Source: Chryseobacterium nepalense
GTDB lineage: Bacteria; Bacteroidota; Bacteroidia; Flavobacteriales; Weeksellaceae
Assembly: GCF_023195755.1 (NCBI RefSeq)
Contig: NZ_CP096203.1
Location: 2,542,001 to 2,606,000 of the forward strand
Reading direction: 5' to 3'
Length of the DNA stretch: 64,000 bases
Position 1 is the stretch's first letter. Each line of letters starts with the position of its first letter. Positions 26,516 to 36,034 of this stretch are shown here, one piece after another. The notes under the pieces were generated by a model that saw only the letters and a program-made list of their open reading frames with translations, ran no database searches and had not been told where the DNA came from. The position numbers and the translations under genes are program-made.

Positions 26516-27010
26516 TTAAACTTCCACAAAGATTTCTGCCAGTCTTCCTTTTTCAGGCATGTGTTTTTTAACTTCTAATGAAATTTCGTAGCTTTTAAGG
26601 TCTTTGCATTTTTTGATATAAGGAATTACATCAAATTTTCCGTTTCCTTTACTTTTAATAGACGAAGCGTAATAAGCCTCCTCGATATTTTCAGCTTTTA
26701 CATAATTGTTAAAGGTTCTCTGGAAGCTTCCCGTGAAAATATCACACACAATTTTATTAATGAGGTGAGGATATTTATTTTTGATAATGGTATACGCTTC
26801 ACAGAATTCCTGTGGCCTTAATTTATTGAAAATCGTACTTTTTGTATTAAAAAGAAGATCTCTGATAGAATCTCCCGTATCGTATCCTGAAACCAAAAGA
26901 ATAGTATACTGATTTTGGTCTTCAGCAGCATCTTTCTCCCGCATCACTTTCTTAAGGATGTTCAAAGATTCAAGAGAATAATCTGTAGCTATTAAAATCG
27001 TTCTGATCAT
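26516..27010 (-). CDS. Small protein with universal-stress-like N terminus
   Basis: A 164-residue cytosolic protein. MIRTILIATDYSLESLNIL resembles the first strand and helix of UspA, and ILLVSGYDTGD resembles strand 2, but the C-terminal ATP-binding motif of UspA is not visible. Confident family assignment is not possible. It lies upstream of the DUF1275 gene on the same strand and has its own -7 element at 27051-27058. Confidence 0.6.
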   Translation of the reverse strand: MIRTILIATDYSLESLNILKKVMREKDAAEDQNQYTILLVSGYDTGDSIRDLLFNTKSTIFNKLRPQEFCEAYTIIKNKYPHLINKIVCDIFTGSFQRTFNNYVKAENIEEAYYASSIKSKGNGKFDVIPYIKKCKDLKSYEISLEVKKHMPEKGRLAEIFVEV

Positions 27011-27050
27011 ATTTTTAAGATTTAGGTCGTGTTTATCTTTTTTGATGTTA

Positions 27051-27058
27051 CAAAACTA
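27051..27058 (-). promoter_or_regulatory. -7 element of the USP-like/DUF1275 pair
   Basis: Minus strand TAGTTTTG, exact TAnnTTTG, about 40 bases before the ATG at 27010. Confidence 0.45.
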
Positions 27059-27214
27059 AAATGACCAGATTAGAAGTTCTTTGGAATGGAATTAAAATGT
27101 CATTAAAGAGATTAAAATCAGATTAGAATATGCATTTTTAAAAAAAGAAATACAAAAAAGTGTAACAAAAAGAGGAGGTTGCCAACTAATACCATATAAA
27201 ACATCAGAAAAACA

Positions 27215-28123
27215 ATGAAAAAGCTATTTTCAATATTTTTTATCGCGCTTTTTGCTTTTGTAAGTGCTCAGGACAAAGATTCTAAAGAAACGGCGAACCG
27301 TTTTTTTTATGAGCTTACCTTTAAACCGAAGAAAGATTCTGCAAAACTGGATAAAGTACTTACTGTACTTGATATTGCTAAAGACCGTTCTGTTTACAGA
27401 GATTATACCGTAATAGGACAGGATTCTATTATCAAAGTTCAAGTGGAGGCCATGCAAAAGTCAGGAGTATTCAAAGACCTGTCAAAAACGATCAGGATGC
27501 CAAAATTTTCAGAGAAGATTGTAAAATATTACCCGGATATGAAAGTGCAGTATGTTGAAAGAATAGCAAGCGGGTTTTCACCAATGGCTATTGCATACAA
27601 CGAAACCATCAAGTTTGACTGGAAAATTTCTAATGAAAAAGAGAAAATAGGACCCTATAATGCTCAAAAAGCAACAGTAGATTTCGGAGGAAGAAAGTGG
27701 ACAGCATGGTTCAGTACGGAACTTCCTTTTCAGGATGGACCTTTTAAATTTTCAGGATTACCGGGGCTCATTGTAAAGATCGAAGACGAAGGTAAAAATT
27801 ATTCTTGGATCCTGCAGGGAAATAAAAAAGTTCAGAATTGGGAAGAACTTTCTTATTCAGAAAAAATTTCCAATATGTCTCTGAAAGTAACAGATATGCC
27901 GAGAGAGAAATTTGAAAAGACATTCAGTGATTTCAAGAAAGATCCTTTTGCTACTGCAAGACCAATGATGACTCAGGAAATTATGTCTAAAACAATACCG
28001 GGAATGGACGGAACGATTGGAGATATGATGAAAAAACAGGAGAAAATGTACAAAGATTTCTTCAATTCCAACGATAACCCAATAGAACTTACTTATTCCT
28101 CAGCAGATAAAAAGAAAAAATAA
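27215..28123 (+). CDS. GLPGLI-family secreted protein
   Basis: A 302-residue protein with a signal peptide (cleavage near SAQ, residue 19). The family-naming motif GLPGLIVKIEDEG lies near residue 180, preceded by the characteristic WTAWFSTELPFQDGP. GLPGLI proteins are common exported proteins of Bacteroidota with no established function. This copy is monocistronic with a strong terminator; a second, shorter member is in the RiPP locus at 39.9 kb. Confidence 0.9.
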   Translation: MKKLFSIFFIALFAFVSAQDKDSKETANRFFYELTFKPKKDSAKLDKVLTVLDIAKDRSVYRDYTVIGQDSIIKVQVEAMQKSGVFKDLSKTIRMPKFSEKIVKYYPDMKVQYVERIASGFSPMAIAYNETIKFDWKISNEKEKIGPYNAQKATVDFGGRKWTAWFSTELPFQDGPFKFSGLPGLIVKIEDEGKNYSWILQGNKKVQNWEELSYSEKISNMSLKVTDMPREKFEKTFSDFKKDPFATARPMMTQEIMSKTIPGMDGTIGDMMKKQEKMYKDFFNSNDNPIELTYSSADKKKK

Positions 28124-28150
28124 GCATTCATATTTAACTAATTATATTGA

Positions 28151-28190
28151 ATCAACCCAAGTGCATTTTTGCATTTGGGTTGATTTCTTT
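28151..28190 (+). terminator. Terminator after the GLPGLI gene
   Basis: A 14-bp stem with one G-T pair (28151-28164 with 28171-28184), six-base loop, then TTCTTT. Confidence 0.8.
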
Positions 28191-28227
28191 CATATCAATT
28201 TGTTATTTAGATTAAATTTAAATAGCG

Positions 28228-28235
28228 TATATTTG
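28228..28235 (+). promoter_or_regulatory. -7 element of the feo operon
   Basis: TATATTTG followed by C, 26 bases before the chosen feoA ATG. No Fur-like palindrome was recognised. Confidence 0.5.
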
Positions 28236-28261
28236 CATACAAAATTTTGGCTTTGAAAGAG

Positions 28262-28507
28262 ATGGGTTTACATAAATTAAGTGGATTTCCCAAAAACAGA
28301 ATGGGAAAGATTTTAGGGTATGATAACGACAGCCTTAAAATGCCTAACAAAATTATCGAAATGGGGCTTCTTCCGGAAACCTCGTTCAGGATTCTGTATC
28401 AGGCCCCTTTCAAAGGACCGATGTATGTAGAATTCGGGGAAGAAAAAAGCCGGATTGCGCTTCGTGAAGAAGAGGGCAGATATATTATTGTTGAAGAATT
28501 GAATTGA
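28262..28507 (+). CDS. feoA: FeoA-family ferrous iron transport protein
   Basis: An SH3-like FeoA protein of 81 residues (86 if the TTG at 28247 is used). The core IIEMGLLPETSFRILYQAPFKGP is the usual Met-Gly-Leu turn and strand pattern, ending in the R-x-E/EG turn. FeoA regulates or stabilises the FeoB transporter. Its stop overlaps the feoB start (TGATG). The exact start is uncertain. Confidence 0.88.
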   Translation: MGLHKLSGFPKNRMGKILGYDNDSLKMPNKIIEMGLLPETSFRILYQAPFKGPMYVEFGEEKSRIALREEEGRYIIVEELN

Positions 28508-30540
28508 TGCAGGGAAATCATACAAAACAAATACTGTTAGTCGGAAATCCTAATGTAGGGAAATCCACGGTTTTCAATGCGCTTTGCAACAAAAAGCAGA
28601 AAACAGGGAACTATGCAGGTGTTACGGTAGCCAGCCATTCCGGATTTTATACCTATAAAAATGAAGTGGTGGAAGTGGTGGATCTGCCGGGATCCTACAG
28701 TATTTATCCAAGCTCGGAAGATGAAGCGATCTTTTCGAAGTTTGTGATGGAAAATCAAAAAGATTATGCGGGGGTAATCTATATTCTTGAGGCATTAAGC
28801 CTAAAAAGAGGACTGCTTCTGTTTCAGCAGATCCAAGACCTCGGAATTCCGATGATTCTGGTGGTAAACCAGATCGATCAGGCCGAAAGAAGAGGAATTT
28901 CTATTGATATTGACGCATTTTCAGAATCGATAGGTATTACAATTATTCGTACCAATGCAAAAGAACAGATTGGTATTGAAGAACTGAAAGAAGCTGTTTT
29001 CCAGAATAATTTTCTGAAAACTTCTGCTCAATCATTTGAAATACCGTCAGAACATAGAGATTTTATCCATAAAGTTGCTTCATACAAAGGTATAGATAAC
29101 GAATATAAAACCTGGCTTACATTATCACTCGGGACGGATTTGGGAAAAATTAATTCTGTTGTTGAGCAAATAAATGAGCCCGATTCGAAAAGTCTTGTTC
29201 CTAAAAGATTACAGGTACAGGAAACGGTCAGACGTTATCAGAATATTGACAGTATTTTATCAAACGTTATTTCTAAAAAACCTCAGTTTAAAGAATTATT
29301 AACCGAGAAATTAGATAAGGTACTGGTTCATAAATTCTGGGGATATGTTGTTTTCATGATGATTCTGCTGGTCATTTTCCAAAGCGTATTTTTCCTTGCG
29401 GAATATCCGATGAACTGGATCGATGAATTCTTTGCATGGCTTTCCGCTTTTACGGGAGAGCACCTTCCGGAAGGACCTTTAAATTCACTTATTTCTAATG
29501 GAATTGTTCCTGGAATCGGGGGGATTGTCATCTTCGCACCGCAGATCGGAATTTTGTTATACTTTCTTTACCTTCTTGAAGATTCAGGATATATGGCAAG
29601 AGTGGTCTTCCTTATGGACAGGCTTCTTCGTCCTTTCGGACTGAACGGGAAAAGTATTGTTCCGCTGGTTTCCGGGACAGCCTGTGCAATTCCTGCGGTA
29701 ATTTCAACAAGAAATATAGAAAACCTTAAAGAAAGGTTATTAACAATTCTGGTAACGCCTTTCATGACTTGTTCTGCAAGACTTCCTGTTTACAGCATCA
29801 TTATCGGACTTATCATCTCGGACGGAACGTTTTTAGGAATAAAATATAAAGCGCTGGTATTGATGGGAATGTACCTTCTGGGTTTTGTGGTTGCTTTGTT
29901 TTCAGCCGCCGTTCTTAACAGGTTTATTAAAAATAAAGGTAAAACATATCTGGTAATGGATTTGCCAACGTACAAGAAGCCGCTTTTCGGATATGATTTT
30001 AAAATGGTTCTGGGGAAAGTGTGGGACTTTATTACAGGAGCTGGGAAAATTATTTTCATCGTAAGCATTATCATTTGGTTTTTAAGCTATTTCGGACCCA
30101 AACAAAAACCGGATCAATTTGTGGCGACCAACGTTGAGCTTGATCATTCTTACTTAGCCAAAATGGGTAAAGGTATAGAGCCGGTAATTGCACCTCTCGG
30201 ATACGACTGGAAAATGGGTGTCGGAATCCTGACAAGTTTTGTCGCAAGGGAAGTTTTTGTAGGAACAATGTCTACACTATACAGCCTTGAAGATGATGCG
30301 CCGGAAGTAAAAGTAATTGATAAAATGAGAAGAGATGTAAAACCGAACGGCGAAAAAGTGTTTAGCTTTGCAACAGGGGTTTCAGTACTTCTCTTTTACG
30401 CATTTGCAATGCAGTGTATTTCTACACTCGCAGTAGTCTACAGAGAAACCAAAAGCTGGAAATGGACAGCTTTACAGGTGATCATGATGACAGGATTGGC
30501 ATATTTTGTGTCCATGTTTGCATATCAAATCTTAAAATAA
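28507..30540 (+). CDS. feoB: Ferrous iron transporter FeoB
   Basis: A 677-residue Fe(II) transporter. The cytosolic G domain is intact: GNPNVGKST (G1), DLPGSYS (G3) and NQID (G4). The membrane part has about eight segments with the Gate motifs SGTACAIPAV and CSARLPVY. The ATG at 28507 overlaps the feoA stop by one base; the TTG in front is ignored. The following Cys-rich peptide starts inside the feoB stop codon, so feoA, feoB and that gene form a coupled operon for iron uptake. Confidence 0.96.
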   Translation: MQGNHTKQILLVGNPNVGKSTVFNALCNKKQKTGNYAGVTVASHSGFYTYKNEVVEVVDLPGSYSIYPSSEDEAIFSKFVMENQKDYAGVIYILEALSLKRGLLLFQQIQDLGIPMILVVNQIDQAERRGISIDIDAFSESIGITIIRTNAKEQIGIEELKEAVFQNNFLKTSAQSFEIPSEHRDFIHKVASYKGIDNEYKTWLTLSLGTDLGKINSVVEQINEPDSKSLVPKRLQVQETVRRYQNIDSILSNVISKKPQFKELLTEKLDKVLVHKFWGYVVFMMILLVIFQSVFFLAEYPMNWIDEFFAWLSAFTGEHLPEGPLNSLISNGIVPGIGGIVIFAPQIGILLYFLYLLEDSGYMARVVFLMDRLLRPFGLNGKSIVPLVSGTACAIPAVISTRNIENLKERLLTILVTPFMTCSARLPVYSIIIGLIISDGTFLGIKYKALVLMGMYLLGFVVALFSAAVLNRFIKNKGKTYLVMDLPTYKKPLFGYDFKMVLGKVWDFITGAGKIIFIVSIIIWFLSYFGPKQKPDQFVATNVELDHSYLAKMGKGIEPVIAPLGYDWKMGVGILTSFVAREVFVGTMSTLYSLEDDAPEVKVIDKMRRDVKPNGEKVFSFATGVSVLLFYAFAMQCISTLAVVYRETKSWKWTALQVIMMTGLAYFVSMFAYQILK

Positions 30541-30692
30541 TGGATTCTTCCTTGCTTTTACAATATATTGTTGTTCTTCTTGTGGTAGCATTTGCCTGCT
30601 ACTCTTTGTTCAGAATACTTAGAAAGAATTTTGCGCCGAAAAAGTTCAGCTCCAAGCGAACAAACTGTGATAAGGATTGCGGTTGTTCATAA
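30540..30692 (+). CDS. FeoB-associated Cys-rich membrane protein
   Basis: A 50-residue protein with one membrane helix (about 6-27) and a basic tail ending CDKDCGCS. This matches the small FeoB-associated Cys-rich (FeoC-like position) proteins found after feoB. The ATG at 30540 overlaps the feoB stop (TAATG). The terminal Cys cluster may bind iron. Confidence 0.85.
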   Translation: MDSSLLLQYIVVLLVVAFACYSLFRILRKNFAPKKFSSKRTNCDKDCGCS

Positions 30693-30774
30693 CTTTCTGA
30701 TGGGGTGTGACAAATAATATTTAATTTTGCTTATAATTAAATTATTTAAAAATTAAAACTATAAAACACCCATA

Positions 30775-32157
30775 ATGTCACTAATAAAAAGTATTTCAGG
30801 AATCCGTGGAACGATCGGAGGAAAAATAAATGATAACCTTACACCGCTTGATGTGGTGAAATTTGCTTCCGCATTCGGAACCTGGCTTCAGAATAACAAC
30901 AATAAAAAAGACCTTACCCTCGTTATTGGTAGAGATGCAAGGATTTCCGGGCAGATGGTGTCCTCTCTCGTTACCGCTACATTACAAGGGTTGGGAATTA
31001 ACGTAATCGATCTGGGGCTTTCCACTACGCCAACCGTGGAAATTATGGTCCCTGAACTGAAAGCCGACGGAGGAATTATTCTAACGGCTTCTCATAACCC
31101 AAAACAATGGAATGCCCTGAAATTACTCAATAATAAAGGTGAATTCATCAGCGGAGAAAACGGAGCCGAAGTTTTAGCCCTTGCAGAAAGTGAAGATTTC
31201 AACTATGCGGAAGTTGATGATCTTGGAAAATATGAAACAAGAGATGATGCTTTTGATATTCATATTCAGCAAATTTTAGATCTTCCGATGGTTGATGTAG
31301 AAGCTATTAAAGCTAAAAAGTTCAAGGTAGTATTGGATGCTGTAAATTCAACTGGAGGAATTGCCATTCCAATGCTGTTGGATAAACTTGGTTGCGAAAC
31401 AGTAAAATTATACTGTGAACCAACCGGCCATTTCCCGCACAATCCGGAACCATTGAAAGAGCATTTAGGAGACATCTGTGAACTGGTAAAAAAAGAAGGA
31501 GCAGATTTCGGAATTGTAGTAGATCCTGATGTGGACAGATTAGCTTTAATCGACGAAAAAGGTGAAATGTTCGGGGAAGAATACACGTTGGTTGCCGTTG
31601 CAGATTATCTGCTGAAAAACAAAAACGGTGTAGCTATTTCAAACCTTTCATCAAGCCGTGCATTAAGAGATGTTGCAAAAAGTCACAACTCAGACTATTT
31701 TGCAAGTGCAGTTGGAGAAGTGAATGTAGTTACATTAATGAAGGAGAAAAATGCTGTTATCGGCGGTGAAGGAAACGGAGGAATTATCTATCCGGATCTT
31801 CATTACGGTAGAGATTCTCTAGTAGGAGTTGCTTTGTTTTTAACACATATTGCCAAAGAAAACAAAACGGTTTCTGAACTAAGAGCAGGGTACCCGAGCT
31901 ATTTCATGGGTAAAAAGAAAATAGAGCTTACCCCGGAAATAAATGTAGATGATATTTTAACCAAAATGGAAAAAGAATATCAAAATGAAGAGGTCTCCAC
32001 CATCGATGGAGTAAAAATAGATTTTGAAAATAACTGGGTTCACCTGAGAAAATCAAATACGGAACCTATTATCAGAATCTATACCGAGGCTAAATCGCAG
32101 GAAGAAGCCGACCGGTTAGGTGATGAAATGATAGCTAAAATCAATAGCTTGATTTAA
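30775..32157 (+). CDS. glmM: Phosphoglucosamine mutase
   Basis: A 460-residue alpha-D-phosphohexomutase. The catalytic serine loop is LTASHNPKQWNALK (about residue 103), the metal loop DPDVDRLA, the sugar loop GEGNGG and the phosphate loop KSNTEPIIRIYTEA. In Bacteroidota, this form is assigned as GlmM, converting glucosamine-6-phosphate to glucosamine-1-phosphate for peptidoglycan and LPS; a phosphomannomutase role is the alternative. Confidence 0.9.
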   Translation: MSLIKSISGIRGTIGGKINDNLTPLDVVKFASAFGTWLQNNNNKKDLTLVIGRDARISGQMVSSLVTATLQGLGINVIDLGLSTTPTVEIMVPELKADGGIILTASHNPKQWNALKLLNNKGEFISGENGAEVLALAESEDFNYAEVDDLGKYETRDDAFDIHIQQILDLPMVDVEAIKAKKFKVVLDAVNSTGGIAIPMLLDKLGCETVKLYCEPTGHFPHNPEPLKEHLGDICELVKKEGADFGIVVDPDVDRLALIDEKGEMFGEEYTLVAVADYLLKNKNGVAISNLSSSRALRDVAKSHNSDYFASAVGEVNVVTLMKEKNAVIGGEGNGGIIYPDLHYGRDSLVGVALFLTHIAKENKTVSELRAGYPSYFMGKKKIELTPEINVDDILTKMEKEYQNEEVSTIDGVKIDFENNWVHLRKSNTEPIIRIYTEAKSQEEADRLGDEMIAKINSLI

Positions 32158-32280
32158 TAAAAGTTAACAACCTTTTCATCATTTTAATCGTATTTATTAT
32201 TAAATTTAAAACTAAGATTTTCAGAAGCGAGTATTAGTATATCTCATATCTCTGGTCTTAAATCTTAAAACTGTTTTATA

Positions 32281-33669
32281 TTGGAAGAATATTTTGGAAA
32301 TGAACTTGTAAAAAAGTTCGAGGAAATGATGGAAAATAATGATGAATTCTACTTTGATACAGAAGAGCTGGAAGACATTATTGTTTATTACCTGGAGCTG
32401 GGAGACTTTAATTATGCAGATACTGCAGTAAATTATGGACTCAAGCTTCACCCAAATTCCTTAGACATCAAGATCAAAAAGCTTGAAATTCTTTTGGAAT
32501 GGGAAGATTATAATACGGCTAAAGAGCTGATCGATGAGCTGAAAGGTTCTTCTATGGAAAACACAGACTTTTTGGTCTGCTATGCAAAGTATTATTCGAA
32601 TTTAGGAAACCCAAGAAAATCCATTGATATCTGTAAAAAAGCATTAGAACTGAAAGAAGAAGAAAACTTCCTTCACAATTTTATTGCTGATGAATATGTA
32701 AATCTTGGAGATCCTTTTAACGCTCTTAAACATTACAGAAAAGCACTTAAAGAAGATCCTACAGACGATTATGCACTGGAAAACTGTATGGTCTGCTTTT
32801 CCGATCTGAATAAGAGTGATGAGGCAATTGCATTCCTGAATGAATATCTTGATGAATATGCCTATTCGGAAATTGCCTGGTTTGAATATGGACAATTTTA
32901 CTTTAACAGGAAAAATTACGACGAAGCCATTAAAGGATACGATTATTTACTGGCCATCAACTCAAGCTCGGTAGGAGTGTATGCCAACAAGGCAGCCTGT
33001 TATGAAGCTTTAGGAGATTATAAAAAAGCGATATCCGTTTACGAAGAAATGCTTGAACTGGAGTACACAAAAGCATTTACCTTTTATAAAATCGGACTTT
33101 GTTATAAAGCCTTAAAACAACCGATTGTGGCTTTAAACGCTTTCCAGAAGTCATTACGGGAAGATCCTCAATTTTATCTTGCGATGATGGAACAATCCTA
33201 TATCTACGAAGAAATGGGCGGGATGAGCGAAGCCTTACATTTTGCAAGAGAGGCGACGCACCTGAATGAAAACAATCTTGATTATCAAAAAAGACTGGCA
33301 TTTTTATTTATTGATGCAGGAAAATTTGAGGAAAGTCTTACCTGCCTGAAAAAGCTGGTAGATACAGAGCCGTCAAGGTTTTATAATTGGTACGCTTATT
33401 CTGAAGTGCTGATGCTGTTGGGCGAATATGAAGAAGCTATCTTGGTTTTAAATAATGCCGTAAAAACACATCACAGAGCAGAATTATATTACCAGCTTAG
33501 CAATTGTTATTTCAACCTGAAAGATCAGGAAAAGGGCAAAGAAGTACTGCTTCAGGCTTTGGATCTTGATCCGTCTCTGGTTTCGGATATGCAGAAAAAA
33601 TATCCTTTCATTAAAGATGAGGTGAAAAAAGCAAAAGCCAGAGTGAAAAAGAAAAATTCCGAAGGTTAA
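32281..33669 (+). CDS. TPR-repeat protein, cytosolic
   Basis: A 462-residue protein built of about ten tetratricopeptide repeats (for example GDPFNALKHYRKALKEDPTD), without signal peptide or membrane segment. It probably acts as a protein-binding scaffold; partners are unknown. The frame begins at a TTG 123 bases after glmM; the next in-frame ATGs are at codons 15-16, so the first residues are uncertain. A strong terminator follows. Confidence 0.8.
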   Translation: MEEYFGNELVKKFEEMMENNDEFYFDTEELEDIIVYYLELGDFNYADTAVNYGLKLHPNSLDIKIKKLEILLEWEDYNTAKELIDELKGSSMENTDFLVCYAKYYSNLGNPRKSIDICKKALELKEEENFLHNFIADEYVNLGDPFNALKHYRKALKEDPTDDYALENCMVCFSDLNKSDEAIAFLNEYLDEYAYSEIAWFEYGQFYFNRKNYDEAIKGYDYLLAINSSSVGVYANKAACYEALGDYKKAISVYEEMLELEYTKAFTFYKIGLCYKALKQPIVALNAFQKSLREDPQFYLAMMEQSYIYEEMGGMSEALHFAREATHLNENNLDYQKRLAFLFIDAGKFEESLTCLKKLVDTEPSRFYNWYAYSEVLMLLGEYEEAILVLNNAVKTHHRAELYYQLSNCYFNLKDQEKGKEVLLQALDLDPSLVSDMQKKYPFIKDEVKKAKARVKKKNSEG

Positions 33670-33689
33670 TTAAAACTCACTTACAATAA

Positions 33690-33724
33690 AAATAAATCCC
33701 GCATTTCGCGGGATTTATTTGTTT
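33690..33724 (+). terminator. Bidirectional terminator
   Basis: Perfect 13-bp stem (33690-33702 with 33708-33720) around a five-base loop, flanked by A and T runs, overlapping the end of the converging EamA gene. Confidence 0.88.
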
Positions 33725-34605
33725 ATAACATTAGGTTTACTTCTCAGAAAGATAAGTCCGGCAATAATAACTCCAGCTCCTGCAAACTGTAGCGAAGTAA
33801 GCTTTTCGCCGTCCAGAATGCCCCAGATGATCGCGACAATAGGCATCAGCAAAGTGACTGTTGAAGCAAACAAGGGAGAGGAAACTTTCAGGAGACGGTA
33901 ATTCATCATCATCGCCAGTCCGGTTCCGAAAATCGACAGTAAGCTTACGAACATTAATCCTGTAAGATGATCTTTATCTAAGCTAAAGGTTGAAAAAAAT
34001 CCGGTAAAGGTAAGAGCGATCACAGAAGGTAAAAACAAAACAAACGTAAAAACGAAGGCAGATAATACTGTCGAAGAAATTTCCATTAATTTTGACTTTA
34101 CGGTCGTTGTGCTTACTGCATAGCACAAAGTAGCTAGTAAGAGCAATAAAATAGGAATAAGCTTAAAAGTTCCGCTTTCTGCATCCCCTCCGAAAGCAAG
34201 GATACAAACGCCGGTAAAACTTATGAATGTTCCCGTAATCTGTCGCCTCGTAGTACCAAAGTTCCATACCAGCGCACCCACTATTATTACAAAAATCGGC
34301 ATCATGGAATTCACAATTCCGGCAATACTGCTGCTGACTTCTGTTTCGGCGATAGGAAACAGAAACATCGGAATAAAATTTCCTGTAAAAGCTGCCAGCA
34401 AAAGCCACTTCAGATGTTTTTTGGGGAAAAGTTTGTATTTTGAGATCGCAATCGGCATCAGAATGATTCCGGCAATCAATACCCTTAAAGCACCCACCTG
34501 ATAAGGACTGAAATGTTCCAGGGATTTTTTAATCAAAATAAAAGACGATCCCCAGATCATGCTCAGGAGAATCAGAAGAACCCATTTTTCTCTATCAGTA
34601 TTCAT
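33715..34605 (-). CDS. EamA/DMT-family transporter
   Basis: A 296-residue membrane protein with ten hydrophobic segments forming two EamA repeats (WGSSFILIKKSLEHFSP in the first, FGTGLAMMMNYRLLK in the second). The family exports metabolites such as amino acids or nucleobases; no substrate can be assigned. Its start overlaps the end of aat by 11 bases on the same strand. Confidence 0.88.
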   Translation of the reverse strand: MNTDREKWVLLILLSMIWGSSFILIKKSLEHFSPYQVGALRVLIAGIILMPIAISKYKLFPKKHLKWLLLAAFTGNFIPMFLFPIAETEVSSSIAGIVNSMMPIFVIIVGALVWNFGTTRRQITGTFISFTGVCILAFGGDAESGTFKLIPILLLLLATLCYAVSTTTVKSKLMEISSTVLSAFVFTFVLFLPSVIALTFTGFFSTFSLDKDHLTGLMFVSLLSIFGTGLAMMMNYRLLKVSSPLFASTVTLLMPIVAIIWGILDGEKLTSLQFAGAGVIIAGLIFLRSKPNVINK

Positions 34606-35245
34606 TGTTTTTATGTAAAATTTTCAGGAATTCCCGCTTGGGAATCATTTTTGCGCCAAGACTTTCCAGGTGATCGGTATGGGATTGGCAGTCGATGAGC
34701 TCCAGCTTGTTTCTATATTTTTGAGCAAAATGGATAAATCCCGCTTTCGACGCATTGCTCACTTTGGAAAACATGCTTTCTCCACAGAACACATTACCGA
34801 TCTGAAGGCCATAAAAACCACCCACCAGCTCTTCGTTTTGCCAGACTTCCAGACTTTTTGCCAATCCATAATCATGAAGCTTGATGAAAGACTCCATCAG
34901 TTCATCCGAAAGCCAGGTTCCGGATTGTCCTTTACGGCTGATATCCCGACAGTTTTTGATAACTTCTCGGAAGTTTGTGTTTTCAGTGAAGGTAAAGACG
35001 TTTCGATCCAGTATTTTTTTCATGGATTTTGAAACCTTTATTTCCTCGGGAAAAAGGACAAATCTTGGGTCCGGACACCACCAGAGAATCTCTTCCCCCG
35101 GATTAAACCAGGGAAATATGCCCAATTGATAAGCAAACCATATTCTTTCTACCGAGAGGTCTCCGCCAAAAGCAATGATCCCTTCGTGGCCGTCGTACAG
35201 CTCCGGATCAGGAAAAGAAATCTCGTTTTCGTCTAGTCGAATCAT
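34595..35245 (-). CDS. aat: Leucyl/phenylalanyl-tRNA-protein transferase
   Basis: A 216-residue GNAT-like enzyme that adds Leu or Phe to N-terminal Lys/Arg as an N-degron. It shows FGGDLSVERIWFAYQLGIFPWF, WWCPDPR, and GGFYGLQIGNVFCGESMFS, all typical. The ATG at 35245 is chosen (start IRLDENEISFPDPE) over a GTG seven codons earlier. The EamA gene overlaps its end. Confidence 0.92.
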   Translation of the reverse strand: MIRLDENEISFPDPELYDGHEGIIAFGGDLSVERIWFAYQLGIFPWFNPGEEILWWCPDPRFVLFPEEIKVSKSMKKILDRNVFTFTENTNFREVIKNCRDISRKGQSGTWLSDELMESFIKLHDYGLAKSLEVWQNEELVGGFYGLQIGNVFCGESMFSKVSNASKAGFIHFAQKYRNKLELIDCQSHTDHLESLGAKMIPKREFLKILHKNNEY

Positions 35246-35308
35246 TTTTGGGAAAAAAAATCCCACTTAAGAAAGCAGGATTTGTATTTCAATCGTATTT
35301 TTTAATTA

Positions 35309-35686
35309 TTAGAAAGGCAAATCATCATCATCGTCTCCGGCGAAAGGATTTTCGTTGGAAACTGAAGATGCAGATTGTGAAGGAGCTGCCTGTGTAGGTT
35401 CTGAAGCATTATCAGAAACTTTCTCCACTCTCCATCCTGTAATGGAATTGAAGTATTTTGTTTCGCCCTGCGGAGAAACCCATTCTCTTCCTCTGATGTT
35501 GATTCCTACTTTTACATTTTCACCTTCTTTCAGGTTATCCAATAAACTGATCTTATCAGACAAAAATTCTATGTTTATCGGCTGTGGATACTGCTCCTGG
35601 GTTAAAATAACCATTTCTCTTTTTTGGAAACCGCTCGCAAAAGTCTGAGCATCAAAAAGTTTCTTTACCGTTCCTTGTAATTCCAT
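35309..35686 (-). CDS. DUF3127 OB-fold protein with an SSB-like acidic tail
   Basis: A 125-residue protein of the DUF3127 family. It starts ELQGTVKKLFDAQTF and has the beta pattern of a small OB fold, then a disordered Ser/Ala/Gln linker and a tail ending DDDDDLPF. The tail is very like the C-terminal tip of single-stranded-DNA-binding proteins (DDDIPF) that docks repair proteins. A nucleic-acid role is therefore plausible but not shown. Confidence 0.82.
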   Translation of the reverse strand: MELQGTVKKLFDAQTFASGFQKREMVILTQEQYPQPINIEFLSDKISLLDNLKEGENVKVGINIRGREWVSPQGETKYFNSITGWRVEKVSDNASEPTQAAPSQSASSVSNENPFAGDDDDDLPF

Positions 35687-35783
35687 ATCATATTAATTAA
35701 CGATGTAAAAGTAATAAAATGAAATGTAATAAAGGGGGTCGGGGATAAAAAATGTAAAAATTTTAATTTTTTCTTCTGAAAAG

Positions 35784-35814
35784 TTTGGAGGTAAAAGAAT
35801 TTATCCTATCTTTG
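35784..35814 (+). promoter_or_regulatory. Promoter of the tRNA cluster
   Basis: TTTG at 35784-35787, 19 nt, TATCTTTG at 35807-35814: full match to the Bacteroidota promoter, about 50 bases before the first tRNA. Confidence 0.75.
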
Positions 35815-35865
35815 CACCACTGAAAACGAGAGAAGATCATTAAAAATCAGTAAAACAAAAAACAC

Positions 35866-35947
35866 GCGGATGTGGTGTAATTGGTAGCCACGCCAGACTT
35901 AGGATCTGGTGCCGAGAGGCGTGGGGGTTCGAGTCCCTTCATCCGCA
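35866..35947 (+). tRNA. tRNA-Leu (anticodon TAG)
   Basis: An 82-base cloverleaf with acceptor GCGGATG/CATCCGC, a D arm, an anticodon stem CCAGA/TCTGG around TAG, a long variable arm and TTCGAGTC in the T loop. CCA is not encoded (A then CAG). Confidence 0.93.
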
Positions 35948-35953
35948 CAGTTT

Positions 35954-36029
35954 GCGAAAATAGCTCAGCTGGTAGAGCACAACCTTGCCAAGGTTGGGGT
36001 CGCGGGTTCGAATCCCGTTTTTCGCTCCA
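35954..36029 (+). tRNA. tRNA-Gly (anticodon GCC)
   Basis: A 76-base cloverleaf with acceptor GCGAAAA/TTTTCGC, anticodon stem AACCT/AGGTT around GCC, TTCGAATC T loop, and an encoded CCA end. It begins seven bases after the first tRNA. Confidence 0.94.
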
Positions 36030-36034
36030 CGCCT

